Origin: Glebionis coronaria
Taxonomy: Eukaryota; Streptophyta; Magnoliopsida; Asterales; Asteraceae
Direction of reading: 5' to 3'
Assembly: GCA_025667525.1 (NCBI GenBank)
Contig: CM046877.1
Coordinates: 297,286,364 to 297,350,363, forward strand
DNA length: 64,000 nucleotides
Both the position numbers and the translations under genes were made by a program. Below the pieces are notes generated by a model. The model was not told the origin of the DNA, searched no databases, and saw only the letters and a list, made by a program, of their open reading frames with translations. Position 1 is the first letter of the stretch. Each line of letters opens with the position of its first letter. This document shows, in pieces, positions 1-11,503 of this stretch.

Positions 1-2
1 CA

Positions 3-1649
3 AAGAAACCTGACAAGTCTGGCACCAAGTCAAAGAAAGATGCAAAAGCAAAGGAAAAATCTACATCCACGGAATCCAGACGATCGAAGTGGCACCATGA
101 TGTGAATGCCACTACAGGGTCATCTATTCCTGGTACATTTATCCATGCATCCATACCTGTTACAACTAACCCTGTTAGTTCTATTGTTGTTGTTCCTGTG
201 ATCGCAGAATCGGTAACCGAACCTGAAGCTGCACAACACTCACCCATTCATGACACTGCCGACATGCCTGAAACAGAACCAGCAGATATTCACGTCTCCA
301 CTCCTCTGCAACAAAACCCACAATCTACTGTTCCAAGCACAAGGGACTGGGCAGACACGTTGGAGATTGACGAGACTGCACCACCACAGGCTTGGATCAC
401 GGCAACAGCGCAGTATGATCCGATCACCGACGCCGACAAAGATGTTTTGTATCTTCGTATCCGCAGTCCGATTGACTTATGTGCATTTCTTGCTCATGAG
501 TATAAGACTTCGGTTACTCCATCCTTGGTGAAGAAAGCCCTGAAGGATAAGAGACTACGCGCCAAAACCCGGTTGACCCAAATGGAGTTCGAGTATTATG
601 CCGATGAGATCCTGAAGGCTCTGAATACCGTTCAACGGCCAGGACTTCATGAATCAGAAAGAGCTCCACCTCCAATGGATCCTACTCAAGATAATCAGAT
701 TGCTCTTGACTTCTTCGTCACCAATGATCTTGTGTATCTACTGAAAGGATCATCAAAGTACGCAACCTCCCTGACCTTGCTGAAAGCTGCCAACTGGGGG
801 ACAATACCCTTTATCAAGGAAAAGGTAAATCGACTCTGGGTCCCAAAGATAAATCGTAATTATGATATGTATGCTGTCATAGGTGCATCTCATTGGGACG
901 AACGAGTCCGAAGGGCGTACAGGGGTTGCTGCCTAGTCAATTCTGGAAGCAACGTTAGATCCAACATCCGCATCTCCAGCATTTTAGGGATGAAAACTGA
1001 AGCCAAGAATGGCTACTATCATGTGACAGAGATTCGTTTGAAAAGGGAGGATGACAGGGAATACAAAATCCAGCAGGGAGATTTTTCCATCATTCGCCTT
1101 GAGGATATCGAAGATATGCTGCTTCTGATGACCAGAGATCAACTCACACATATTCCTCGTGAAGACCTCATTGCTTTGAATACAGCACTTCGTATGTTCA
1201 CACGAAGCGTTGTCATCAAGACACGAGTTGAAGATCTTCAGTTGGGAGTCGAAAGCTATCAAAGGAAGCTTAACCTAACCCGTCCAGTGAATAAAGTGCT
1301 ACCTCAACATGTAGAAAGATGTCCCTATACCGGTATTTCTGTCCCAAATTACGGCATCTTCTACTTGAACAGTCGAGGTTTAATGAAGTTTATGAGGGTG
1401 GGTGAGCTCCATAAGTACAGTGATGGGACTCTTCTACAAGTCAGAGGAAAGTTGGAGCATCTGAACTCGGGTGGGACGTTGCCAGAAATGACGGAGGATT
1501 GGCATCCAGGTTACCGGCAGATGGCGAAGTATGTTATCAAGAAGATCGATCAGAAGCTCCGTGAACGTAGATTGATGAGGAGCTTGGAAAGATTTGTGGG
1601 TGGTAGACCATATGGAGTGCACTACAGAACACTGCAACGATCCATCTAA
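3..1649 (+). CDS. Retrotransposon-encoded extra ORF (env-like position), function unknown, N-terminus outside the window
   Basis: The frame is open from base 3 with no stop until 1647-1649, so the start lies to the left; the GTG at 102 is only an internal codon. The visible N-terminal stretch is Lys/Ser-rich, then comes a Pro/Thr/Val-rich low-complexity part (about residues 1-100), then a roughly 400-residue folded-looking, charged region. Signatures near the end, VEDLQLGVESYQ and LMRSLERFVGGR, resemble a family I recall as very common among Asteraceae retrotransposon proteins; that is memory, not a search. I see no RT, integrase or protease motif, no zinc knuckle and no clear membrane segment, so calling it an envelope is not justified. 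Its place just upstream of the polypurine-tract region and 3' LTR fits the additional ORF of Sireviruses. The frame is intact over 549 codons, unlike the gypsy elements in this window, which suggests a fairly young copy. Confidence 0.7.
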   Translation, partial: KKPDKSGTKSKKDAKAKEKSTSTESRRSKWHHDVNATTGSSIPGTFIHASIPVTTNPVSSIVVVPVIAESVTEPEAAQHSPIHDTADMPETEPADIHVSTPLQQNPQSTVPSTRDWADTLEIDETAPPQAWITATAQYDPITDADKDVLYLRIRSPIDLCAFLAHEYKTSVTPSLVKKALKDKRLRAKTRLTQMEFEYYADEILKALNTVQRPGLHESERAPPPMDPTQDNQIALDFFVTNDLVYLLKGSSKYATSLTLLKAANWGTIPFIKEKVNRLWVPKINRNYDMYAVIGASHWDERVRRAYRGCCLVNSGSNVRSNIRISSILGMKTEAKNGYYHVTEIRLKREDDREYKIQQGDFSIIRLEDIEDMLLLMTRDQLTHIPREDLIALNTALRMFTRSVVIKTRVEDLQLGVESYQRKLNLTRPVNKVLPQHVERCPYTGISVPNYGIFYLNSRGLMKFMRVGELHKYSDGTLLQVRGKLEHLNSGGTLPEMTEDWHPGYRQMAKYVIKKIDQKLRERRLMRSLERFVGGRPYGVHYRTLQRSI

Positions 1650-1834
1650 TGGGTCGTACATTTCAGGTCACTCTATATTGGTATTATTTGTGAATATGTA
1701 TATTTGTGAATAATGTGCTTTAATGGCTTGTTGTAGTGTTAAGGTATGATAATTTTTCAAGAATTTCTCACGAGATTCTAAATCTTTCAAAATATATCAT
1801 ACTAAAGCACTACAACTATCCCTTATTAATTTAA

Positions 1835-1847
1835 GGGGGGGGGGGGG
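1835..1847 (+). repeat. G13 homopolymer in the multi-polypurine-tract region
   Basis: Thirteen consecutive G residues follow TTAATTTAA. The right-hand copy has a normal GGGGGAG tract at the related place (minus strand, about 60994-61003), so this looks like slippage expansion of an internal polypurine tract. Homopolymer length may also carry sequencing error. Confidence 0.6.
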
Positions 1848-1942
1848 CAATAACTTGTTCTATGGCCAAAATCGATTTCATTTTTACCCAAAGACCGGTT
1901 AATCCATTCAATATCCCAAATATTAATGGTTAACATTTTGGA

Positions 1943-2053
1943 TAAGGGGAGAAAATGGGATTAAGGAGACCTAAGTGATACTTGGCTAAAAGATGAAAAA
2001 AGACTTAACGATATTCCAACTTAATATGTGCTAAGCACGTGTTAAGGGGGAGC
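1943..2053 (+). promoter_or_regulatory. Internal polypurine tracts of the copia 3' region
   Basis: Purine runs of the type AAGGGGAGAAAATGGG (about 1944-1959) and TTAAGGGGGAG (2043-2053) lie far upstream of the tract that abuts the LTR. The right copy has matching tracts. Repeated polypurine tracts before the 3' LTR are described for Sireviruses; use as plus-strand primers is inferred. Confidence 0.5.
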
Positions 2054-2814
2054 GTTTTTGATGATCAAAACACCTAAGGTACAAAACTTTTGATTTTAAT
2101 ATCACAAGTACCTTATGTGATTTTCAATGATTTTTCATGGTGGCAATTCCTTCCCAAAACACGCTTAATTCACGACGAATGTGGTGACAAAAGGGTGGTA
2201 GGAATAGGTTTAGTCTAATGATTCATCAGAGCCGATGGAATCTTCCCAAGGACAATTCCCTAGATAGAATTAGAAGTCCTAGGAAAGATGGAGAAAGAAT
2301 GTGAACGTAGCTGAATGCCGACCAAGTACTTAAGCTAGCACTGGAACAATCACAACAAGGTGCTAGTGATGACGTATTGGTAAGCATTGAAGGGGTTGAA
2401 GAATGAAAAAGAATTGTAAAGATAAAGGGTGTAAAGAAAGAAGCCCTCCTTACAACTTTAGGCAGAAACCGGGTCAATACATATGCTATTGAGGTCATTT
2501 TTGCTAATGATTCTCGGTATTGAAGAAAGACATCATGGACCCAGTGATGCAATGCACAACCCTTCCCAGCTAACTCAAATATCTCTCAAAAGGTATTTGT
2601 TTTAATCACACGGAGATCAACACGTTATCTATTGGTTTATTCACTCCGAATAGACTGGTATTGAAAAGGTGGCACTCCTCTCCAGCCATCGCTCACTAAA
2701 TCAAAACGCACAATCGAGTCTAGAGCCAAGAGATCATCAAAAGTCTCATTAGGACACTTTTCATTTATTCCTTGCTTTCTCACACACTGTGAAAAGTAAG
2801 AGATTTTCATGAGT

Positions 2815-3215
2815 CCTACGCAATATTCCTGTAATATTGCCAGAACATCCGAGTAATACGCAAGTATTACAATGAAGATGGAAATCCTGCTTGAGCCAAC
2901 ATCAAACAAGCTCATGGTAGGTTACACGTGCGGTTCTTTTAGAACCAATCTTGTGAAAAACTGGAAGGTAACAGTGGTTTAATTCTTAATTGAACTTAAA
3001 CTCGTTCCAGGCCTCTTCGCATTATCATATGATCTTGCCAGAACACTCAGAGTGACTCTTTATTGACCACAGTGACGAGTGGAAATCCTTCTAGTGTCAA
3101 CATCAAACAGCACTTGGTAGGTGACGTGCAAGATTCTTTATGAATTGAGCTCGTGACAACTGGAAAGCAACGATGGTGAAAATCTTAATTGAAATTCACT
3201 TGTTCCAGGTTTCAT
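2815..3215 (+). repeat. Imperfect tandem duplication, about 200-bp units
   Basis: Two diverged units, about 2815-3012 and 3013-3215, share the order: TTGCCAGAACA, a GGAAATCCT block, CAACATCAAACA, TGGTAGGT, an AACTGGAA block and CTTAATTGAA. The same two-unit structure is in the right copy at about 59640-60040 on the other strand, so the duplication predates both insertions. Confidence 0.6.
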
Positions 3216-3454
3216 GAATTGACGGCTTTTAATCACAAGGATAATTTATCCAAGTGATTCACTCTTTATGTTCGCAGTCAGCTTTGGACGGTCGAATAAA
3301 GAGAACGGGTTCACCCGCGAAATCCTGTCAGGAAGTTACTTAATTGAAACTATCCGTCACGGGTACGATATCTAATATCATCCAACGGTCTTCACCGACC
3401 GGAGGTAAAATGCTACCGAATTAGAATAAAATGTTCAAAGCCATTTTATTCGTG

Positions 3455-3564
3455 TCGTTGCTGTGTACCTGTTAAAGACGGTGGCGTTGCTGTGTACCTG
3501 TTGAAGACGGTGGCGTTGCTGTGTACCAGTGAAGACGGTGGTGTTGCGGTGTACCTGTAAAAGT
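3455..3564 (+). repeat. 29-bp minisatellite, about 4 units
   Basis: Units of GTTGCTGTGTACCTG plus GAAGACGGTG start near 3455, 3484, 3513 and 3541 (spacing 29, 29, 28). The related part of the right copia copy (about 59330-59430) lacks the array, so it expanded in this copy. Confidence 0.8.
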
Positions 3565-3900
3565 CGTTCCCACATGCTTATGTCTTTTGCAACAAAGTTC
3601 AGCAAAAATTCAAGAAAGTACAAGATGAAGTCTTCTGCTGTACCAAATTCTGAAGCTTTCAAGAATTCAACAAAAAGACGTAAGTGTGTGGAACATGAAG
3701 TCACGAGGAGGCAAAGTTCACAAGAAAGGCAAAGATCGCACGTGAAAGGCCAAAGAACAATGCTCTCAAGTCAAAGCCAAAAAGATCAAATCAACATATT
3801 CACAACAAAAGAAAGAAAAGAAGAAAAGACTACGAGCTAAAGAACGAAGACTTAGTATAGTATGCTAGGTTTAGAACTTTGTAACGTGGAGTGACCTCCC

Positions 3901-3912
3901 TTAGGGGGAGAT
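3901..3912 (+). promoter_or_regulatory. LTR-proximal polypurine tract of the left copia element
   Basis: TTAGGGGGAGAT directly precedes the LTR start TGTTAG, the usual plus-strand primer arrangement. The same tract is found twice at the right-hand copy. Confidence 0.8.
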
Positions 3913-4243
3913 TGTTAGAAATACGTTTTAACGTATATTAGAAGTATCGGTCACTCCACAATATGATTTATGTTGTAATAGCTCGTAGTTAGCAATTAGT
4001 TAAATGTTACTTATTAAGTTAAGTAAGAACCGGTCCATGGGCTTGTCATGGACCGGCCCAAGCCCAATGTTAGGCTTGGAGTATAAATACCCCTTTCCAC
4101 CATGGAAAGGGGTTGGTTGTTGTTCCATTTGCACTTTCATATTAATAAAATCACACACATTTTCTCTCACTTTCTCTCTCTAGTTTCTCTCACTAGAAAA
4201 CATCAACCCACTTCATAGATTCATAGGTTATCAATATTCTACA
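3913..4243 (+). mobile_element. 3' LTR of the left copia element (331 bp)
   Basis: It starts TGTTAGAAATACG after the polypurine tract and probably ends ...ATTCTACA at 4243; the LTR at 58641-58904 has the same start and a TTCTACA end. A TATA box, a stem-loop and a CT-rich stretch (CTCTCACTTTCTCTCTC) follow in promoter order. The 5' LTR and target duplication are outside the window, so the end is set by comparison only. Confidence 0.7.
4082..4112 (+). promoter_or_regulatory. LTR TATA box followed at once by a 9-bp stem-loop
   Basis: TATAAAT lies at 4082-4088. CCCCTTTCC (4090-4098) pairs with GGAAAGGGG (4104-4112) around a 5-nt loop. The right copia LTR and the B-family LTRs carry a different stem sequence at the same place. 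Confidence 0.65.
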
Positions 4244-7200
4244 GTTGCACTATATTGTCCAGGATAGATTCTTACCGTGTATTCTTTGCCTTTTAGGCAA
4301 CATTTTGATTCGAGGACCCTAAAAAGTATATCATAACAAAATAATGATAAATGATCATATCTTGACAGAAAAGTATATAATACATTCATTTCTTTATTAA
4401 GGGGTTGAACACCCAAAATCACAGCTCCCTTGTGTTTGTACAACCAGCCCACCACCTACTATAAATCGCATCAGTTGCCATTGTGGTTCGGATGTGAACT
4501 TTAGTAGCATTTTAATCTAAGAGAGACGACACTCATTAACATGAACTTTAGTAGAATTTTACTATAAGCAAGTCAAAGGGACTGTGATAATCATCGTGTG
4601 TTGACATACCAATATGTTGTTCTTTAGACACAAATTAGATATCGACTATTCTAATGATAAAGACATGGAGTATCACATAAAAAGATACATACAACAAAAT
4701 ATATCTTGAGGGTATATAGATACATGTGTGCAACTACTTGTGACTATAGGTCCTATAAACAAATTTATTTAGTTATTTAATGACCAACAAATTATTGTAT
4801 AATCCCAAACAGCCCGCGCTCTAAGTTTCAAACAGAAATCTCCGACAACTCTTAAAAGTTTACTATTATATTATGAAAAGAACTTAGCAATATTAAAACA
4901 ACTATATTTGTTAGTTATAAAAATGACTCAACTGTGACCAAACCCTTATGCTCAATAACAGGTTCTTTGCATAACCTGCATATATTTGAAGCAACTTCTA
5001 AAACTCTTAAAAGATCGAGGTAGCCAAACAGATTAACTAAACTTCCATAATGAATACACGTGCACAACTTATCACCTTTTTATTTGGAGACACAAATTAC
5101 AACTACAACTAAAAAACAACCATTTTGGAAAATAACGATTTCTTTGAAAAATCTTTTTTAGTTTCATTGACACGTAAATGCATAGTGTTATCAAATACAT
5201 ATAAATGAGCTTGCAAGCTGACCAACTTAATAAAATATCTACAAATAACATCCACATCTGTTTATTTTAATCTTTAAAAATAGCATTTTATAAACATCTA
5301 AGGGTAGTTAAGCTAAACAAAAAGGTCAGTTGGCCTTGATACATGTATTTTTGTTACTACAGGGCGTTTCGATTGCAAGAAAAGTAGAAAATTATTGATC
5401 AGTGAAGAAATATGTTAGTCCCCTGGTGTTATTAAGGCTAATCAGTTACTCTAGTTTTTTAAGATTGGGTAAAACCGAGTAGAAATTCAAAAATTGGGAA
5501 TAAAGTGTTTAAGAGTAGAAATTCACATGCCTCATGTGTATCCCTCATTTATCAACAAAAGTTCATTAAAAATGCTTCAAATGATTTAGAAAATGACCCA
5601 TATTCAAGCATCACACAATACAAATCAAGATCAGTTACGCACCACGTGAACTCAATTTGGCAATGCTATATTATTAGTTTTAATTCAAAAACAAACTGCT
5701 ATAGTTTTAACCTTTTGGAACACATAAAAATGAAATAACTTTACTTGAAAATGTAAACGATTTACCTTTTAAGCAAACTGGGTCAGTGTACATAACAATG
5801 TCATTTGCGGCTCCATTTTTCAAACTACATGATTAAAAAAATTAAATTAGACACGATATCAATGATATAATAGAAAAGGTTGCTTCTTTGCTTATAGCTT
5901 ATTAAGTCCAAAAAAGCCACAAAAAAGCATAAATATTAATACCTTTGGTCATTAAGCATTGAAGAATACCAACATAATCACCATCCTGGCTAAAAACTAA
6001 AACACCACCTAAGCTAAAAACGTCACCTACCAAACACCATTGCCACACACCATAAATGACGGCAATTAAAAGACCTACCAGCAAAGATCGAAGAGAGATG
6101 TCGGAGGCAATTAAAAGACCTCCCAGCAAAGATCGAAGAGAGATGTCGACGGCAATTGAAATACCAACTTATTGAATGAATTGAAACTTATTGGGCGCTT
6201 AGATGATTGCTATTCCTTCAACAAATGTAGCCATTCAATTATTGCCAGGATTTTTCACAGAATAGAGATTAAGAAAAGAGAGTTTTGTAGTTTTGATTAA
6301 AGCCGCCAACAATATTTTTCACAGAATAAAATTGGCTGATGATATGAATTGGAGATGAAATTGGTGATATTTATAGATGCGTTTTTGAATCGTACAAAGG
6401 AAGAATCAAACCGTGTAATGATAATGGCGTTTTTAAATTTAGAATTTATTTTCAGAATGTTTTAATGACATTTAACTCATTGAAACCGCTAGTTGTTCAC
6501 TTGTTTGTATAAATGATCAAGCTTACAGGAGAAGATTTTTGGGTCAAAGGTTTTTAAATTGAAGATGATTGATATTTTTTACTTTACAAAAATAAAATTT
6601 TTTGATATTAATATTCCACACCGTGGTTGTTTTTACACTGGTTTACACGTAGGTTTGTTATGTGCATAATTTTTTTAGATTCATTTAAGGTATGGGTTTT
6701 AATGATATCTTTAAGAAATTGTACATCAGTATTAATTGTACATTGTAAATGACTTTAAAAGTTGTTAATGAATTCTTAGTTTTTATAAACTTGAAAGCCC
6801 TGTCAAAAGTTGTTAAAGACAAAACAAATTTACATTAAAAAAAATTATATACAGAAGAAGTAATAAGTTTATCATGAGTTATAATTTTTTTTATTTTTTT
6901 AATAATTATAAAATTTAAACCTATATTTAATTTCAAAATATACATTTAATATATATGCAATATAATTTTTAATTTAGTTATTTGCTATTTTAAGATTAAT
7001 GAAATGTTTTTTTACAAAAAATAATAAATTAATAAACGTTTTTTTTAATTTACAAACAAAAATACGTTTACACCAATGTTTTAGTGAATGTGATTATTAA
7101 CATCCGGACTTTTTGTTGGATTATTTAAAGTAAGGTTTTTAATTTTTCAAGTATCACATCTTTTTGTGATATCAAATTTTTTTTATCATATGCGATTTTT

Positions 7201-7440
7201 CACGTTTCTTATAATTTTTTTTTGTGATATACAGAAAGTTAATTAACATCACACGAAAACATTTCTTTAAAAATACAACTTTTCATAGTTTTTGTAGGAA
7301 TGTAAATATGGTAATGTTTTTAATTGTTTGAGCTTAGATAACTTGTACATTAGAGTTAATTTAGGAAATGTTTTTAATTCATTATTAAATGCTTGTGCTT
7401 TAAAGGGTTGTAATATATTTTGTTTTATTATATAAAATAG
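4244..7440. other. AT-rich spacer, no recognisable gene
   Basis: No domain, splice-consistent gene or element terminus could be recognised. Short open frames (for example minus 4231-4455 and minus 5902-6129) show no family I know. The stretch about 6540-7440 is very AT-rich with T and A homopolymers. It ends abruptly where the truncated chromovirus LTR begins at 7441. It may be old element debris or host intergenic DNA. Confidence 0.5.
6061..6165. repeat. 45-bp tandem duplication
   Basis: Two almost identical 45-bp units (6061-6105 and 6106-6150) and the first 15 bases of a third. The unit length is a multiple of three and both units are open on the minus strand, encoding a repeated ISLRSLL..GLLIA segment. 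No protein family recognised. Confidence 0.75.
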
Positions 7441-8292
7441 ATATCACCCTAATATCATTACTAACAACCTAACTAACCCATAACACATCTTAAATGATCA
7501 TACAAAAATTACCCATTCAAAAATCCATACATGCAATAATTAAAATATGAATATACTATCACTAACAACAATATACCATCATAAAAATGAATCAAACCTT
7601 CATGGATCATATGAAAAAATAAATGTTCTTGCATGTGCGTAAAAATTACACCATTAGATGCACAATCAAATTTTAGAGATGGGACTTGTGTTGTTTTTGG
7701 ATTGATCTTGCTAAATTTTGCAAGAAAAATGATCAAAGGAGGAAGGGGTGTACGGTTTGGGATAGAACAAGAGAGAGAGAAAGAAATTTTTTTTCACACA
7801 TGCATTTTATGTGTTTTTCCTAAGTGGTAAAACTATTTATAGTGGGGTGGAGGGGCTTGTTTTGCCAATTTGTGATAGTTTTGGTCCAAAATACAATTTA
7901 AATAGTTGTAAGGGTGGAAAATGTAAATTGTCAATTTTGAAAATATTTACGAGGCTCGAGTTTCGTAAAAATATTTTTCAAAAGTTAAAACGCACTCAAA
8001 ATATGATGATAATATGATCCCGGTTCGACTTAATACGAACTTAAAATAAAAACGTCAAAAATATAAACATCGAGACAACAAATGATAAAACATAAAATCT
8101 CGGGCATCCGTCGATATCGTGGTCACTAATAATCCTCGCTATTAGTAAAAAGATAAAAATAAAACCTCCAACGTCGGTTTTAAATAAAACCATCAACCGT
8201 CATTTCATCCAACTCATCAAAAATTTCAAAATCATTTGTAAAAATAATATTATATAATATTAAATAAATGACCTCGGATTTGGGTTGTCACA
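7441..8292 (-). mobile_element. 3' LTR of the chromovirus, truncated to 852 bp
   Basis: On the minus strand it begins TGTGACAACCC at 8292 and matches 15498-16352 closely to 7441, where similarity stops. The full LTR is about 2.66 kb, so about 1.8 kb of its distal part is missing here. Plus-strand frames such as 7633-7830 are chance frames in the LTR. Confidence 0.8.
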
Positions 8293-8310
8293 TCTTACCC
8301 TCCTAAAAGA
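8293..8310 (-). promoter_or_regulatory. Polypurine tract of the chromovirus
   Basis: The minus strand reads TTTTAGGAGGGTAAGA immediately before the LTR start TGTGACAACC. Confidence 0.75.
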
Positions 8311-11300
8311 GAGCGACGTCCCGGAGCTCGGCCCCTCTTATATTCACATTCCAGACCTCTAGAACAAAAGAGAACTCTTTTCCTTAAATAAATCCTCATG
8401 CTTCCTTCACGAATTCAAATCCATTCCTAGAATTCTTGTATCTTCACAATATAACATCCTTACTATGTTTCGTCCTCATAAGAACTCTTCACAGTTCTTT
8501 CTTTGAAAAGCAAATTATCTTCAAGTTGAATTCTTTCCTTGTTGATCTCAAAACAAATCTGACCCGTCATAACGACACCTTACGTATATCCACGTTTCTC
8601 AGTTTCAAACTCCATCGATTTCCTTCGATTGTCAACATTACCCTTCTGACAATTCCTTGTTACTAATGAACGATCCTTAACCCACACAATCTTATAAATA
8701 TCGCCAATATCACTTCTAGTTTCTCATTTAATTCCACCTACATTTCTACAATACACCAAAAACCTAATCTTATGTCCATATCTCACGATCTTTAACCTTC
8801 ACAAATGGAAGTTCTTTATGTACCATCAGTAGTACAACCTCATTACTAGCATGATAATCATCGTCATATAAAAACTCCAACAATTTCTATGTCAATCACA
8901 CATGCACAAGTATACCGTTCGATGTTCGAATCCTTCTTTCACTCTTTCCATCATTCTCTGTATAACACACAGTACTCAACTCAACTTTCATCTTTACCAA
9001 AACCAAATCATATCGATTACTTGACTTGTGAGATTTATTTCATCACTAAGTCTCACTCTCTCAACTTAGATATGTTAGGAGTGCTCAATATACCATGCCT
9101 TACTTGGCTTTACAAAAAAATCCTTTCCATAAGTTCGATAAAATGTTGAAATCACTTATCTTGACCTCCTTCTCAAATTAGACCACTAACTTAAAATTTT
9201 CAATATCCTTGCTATCAAGCCCACACTTCTTGTCATTACCAAAACTCAAATCTTAAAAGATTTTCCCTTTTTATCCCTGATAAGTGCATTAGCTACCACA
9301 TTCGCCTTTCCCGGATGGTAGCGAATCCCGTAGTCATAATCACTCACAGTCGTAACTATCAACATACTCAAATACTCGAAATATATAACTGGTAATCCTC
9401 TACTCATTTCTTTTATCATCCCAAGAAATTAATTATGGAGCAACTTCTATGATCCTTTATCACTACACACTTGATTCCATACAAGTAATTCTCCTACAAT
9501 CTCAAAGCAAACACCACAACTACATAACCCTTATGAGACACATCACAACAAACTATAAATCATTCAGGTCCTTTCACTAATGACAACATCGGTGCAGAAC
9601 ACAACTTACCCTTCAGTGTTCAGAATACAACTTCCTCATCTGATAATAATCAGATCTCGAAACTTACAATTTAGATGTATAAGTGGGACTCACACATCCA
9701 ATTCTTCTTAGTCAGCTTAATCAATGGTTTAAAAATCAGTGAAAACCTTTCGATAAACCTCCGATTATTCCCAGCTTAAACCAAGGAATTTACAGATTTC
9801 CGACGGCGTCGTTGGTACCGACCAATCCTTAATCCTTTCAATCTTGACAAGATCTTCACGAATACCTTTGTTGTCGATCTACTACCTTAAAACGCAAATA
9901 CTTCAACCAACATTCACACATCTGAAACTTTACATACAGTTTCTCTTCTTCCAACCATCCCAAAAATTATCCTCATATGCCACTTAGGTTCCTCCTTTCC
10001 CCTTGGAATAAAATAGAATATCTTCAATAGATATAATGACTAACTCATCCTAGCACATCTTACACACAAGATTCACCTAGTCCATGAATACGGCATACGC
10101 GTACATCAATTCCAAAAACACCACTTGAAACTTAAAGTACCCACATCAAGTACAAAGAACAACTATAGGAATATCTTCCTTCCTAATCTCTCAGTTAATG
10201 ATAACCAAAACTCAAAGTGATCTTTAAGTACACACTGGATCCAAACAAGTTGCATGGATCAAACGAATCATCAATCCTCGGTAATGGATACCGATTCTTG
10301 GTTGTCAATTGTTAAGCTTTCGATAATCAATACACATCCGAAACAATCCATCTTTCTTGACAAAAAACACAAGCGATCATCACTGTAACGAAACTTAATC
10401 TAATACATCCTTTATCCATCACTTCTCGCAGTTGACCGGATAACTCATTCCATTCTGACGGTGCCAAAAGATAAGGCATACAATTACTACTCAACAAGAT
10501 ACAGAAGCACTACACAACGAAACGTAGAAGCACCACACCTATTGCTTACAACACTCAATCGAAACGAACTTCATTTCACAAGACGGCAGCATCACTGCAA
10601 AATCTCAGGAAAACCTCAGAATACTCTCGAGTAATTAACAGATCTCCAAACTTCTCCTTAACTACCCTATCACTAATTACCTGAGCTAGGAATACATCAT
10701 ATCCCTCTTTCACATACTTCCTTGTTTCCAAACAAGATACACTTCCCAAATGGATAGTTCACTCATCACCTTTCCTTGTCAACACTCAGCTTTGCAGCAA
10801 AGTTTAAGCTAGCAGCTATCAATTAATAGTGAAGATTAGTCCAATCTCAAGCATCAGCACTTCGCACCACTAACCAATTCAAACCAATAATCCACATCCA
10901 AAGATTCCAACTCTTTGAGCATCAAGTCAATACTAAACACCTACTTTCCTAAATTCAAGGAACACACTCTCAGTGTAAAACTAGCACTAGCAACCTTTCC
11001 ATCGGTTAACTCCACATCATAGTTAATTGTTAATCTTATTGACTCTCCATTGATAAAACAACTAAATCTTTACATTTCTACAGCTTCTACCCGATCTGAA
11101 ACCAAACAACATATTGACATAAAGAATCTCAAGTAAGAATACCATTTATAACATCCAGACCATAAGGTTTGTCAGCATCATTCAAACGTAAGCTGGAGCG
11201 GCAGCATTCCTATCTTGTCAATTTCCTTTCCTTGGACAATTCCTTTGTTTGTATTCTTTCTCACCACGGCTAAAAGCATATCACTACTCCAGGGGACTAA

Positions 11301-11400
11301 TTACAATGACTAATCCTCTTGTTCTGCACTTTGCAGCTTTATGACCAGGTTTTCCTAAGTCTAGTCGCATTTGTGGGAAAATTACCTGCATGGTATATAG
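8311..11400 (-). pseudogene. Decayed pol of the chromovirus (RT, RNase H, integrase remnants)
   Basis: No long frame survives, but landmarks do, read on the minus strand. About 11330-11370 encodes GKPGHKAAKC, the second half of a gag zinc knuckle at the gag-pol border. About 10200-10310 encodes the RT entry motif [11 protein letters not shown] followed by a GSSVY-like block. About 9284-9341 encodes YHPGKANVVANAL, the end of RNase H, with Asn where ADALS is usual. The integrase and any chromodomain should lie between 9280 and 8311 but are too degraded for me to place. Stops and frameshifts are frequent, so it cannot make a functional polyprotein. Chromovirus assignment rests on the RT and RNase H wording and the long LTR. 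Confidence 0.65.
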
Positions 11401-11503
11401 TACAACAAACACACTCGAGATTTATCTTGTCACTTCTAGACACAGTAGCAGCACGAATTCCATCATTCCTTCCAGGGTTTAAATACTGATTTTGGTTCTG
11501 TCT

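Larger units (their letters stand above)
1650..3912 (+). other. 3' untranslated region of the left copia element, non-coding
   Basis: No sense ORF of note. It is related over most of its length to the reverse complement of 58905-61020. It contains several purine tracts, an ancient about 200-bp duplication and a 29-bp minisatellite, listed separately. An antisense frame at 2226-2552 is also open in the other copy (60299-60634); see findings. Confidence 0.7.
1..4243 (+). mobile_element. 3' portion of a Ty1/copia element, probably Sirevirus-type, cut by the window edge
   Basis: The parts in order are an extra ORF, about 2.26 kb of 3' region with repeated GGGGGAG polypurine tracts, and an LTR starting TGTTAGAAATACG directly after TTAGGGGGAGAT. 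Multiple polypurine tracts and an extra ORF after pol are known Sirevirus traits; the lineage call is inference because the reverse transcriptase lies outside the window. A second member of the same family lies on the opposite strand at 58641-64000, and the two 3' ends face each other. Confidence 0.75.

Noticed and set aside
1835..1847. G13 run as a G-quadruplex regulator
   Set aside because: A single homopolymer in a purine-tract region is better explained by slippage or sequencing error.
4231..4455. Minus-strand frame as a kinase-like exon
   Set aside because: No kinase motif is present; only a vague impression from a short stretch.
8889..9149. Plus-strand ORF as a gene
   Set aside because: It is antisense to the decayed integrase region of the chromovirus and shows no motif.
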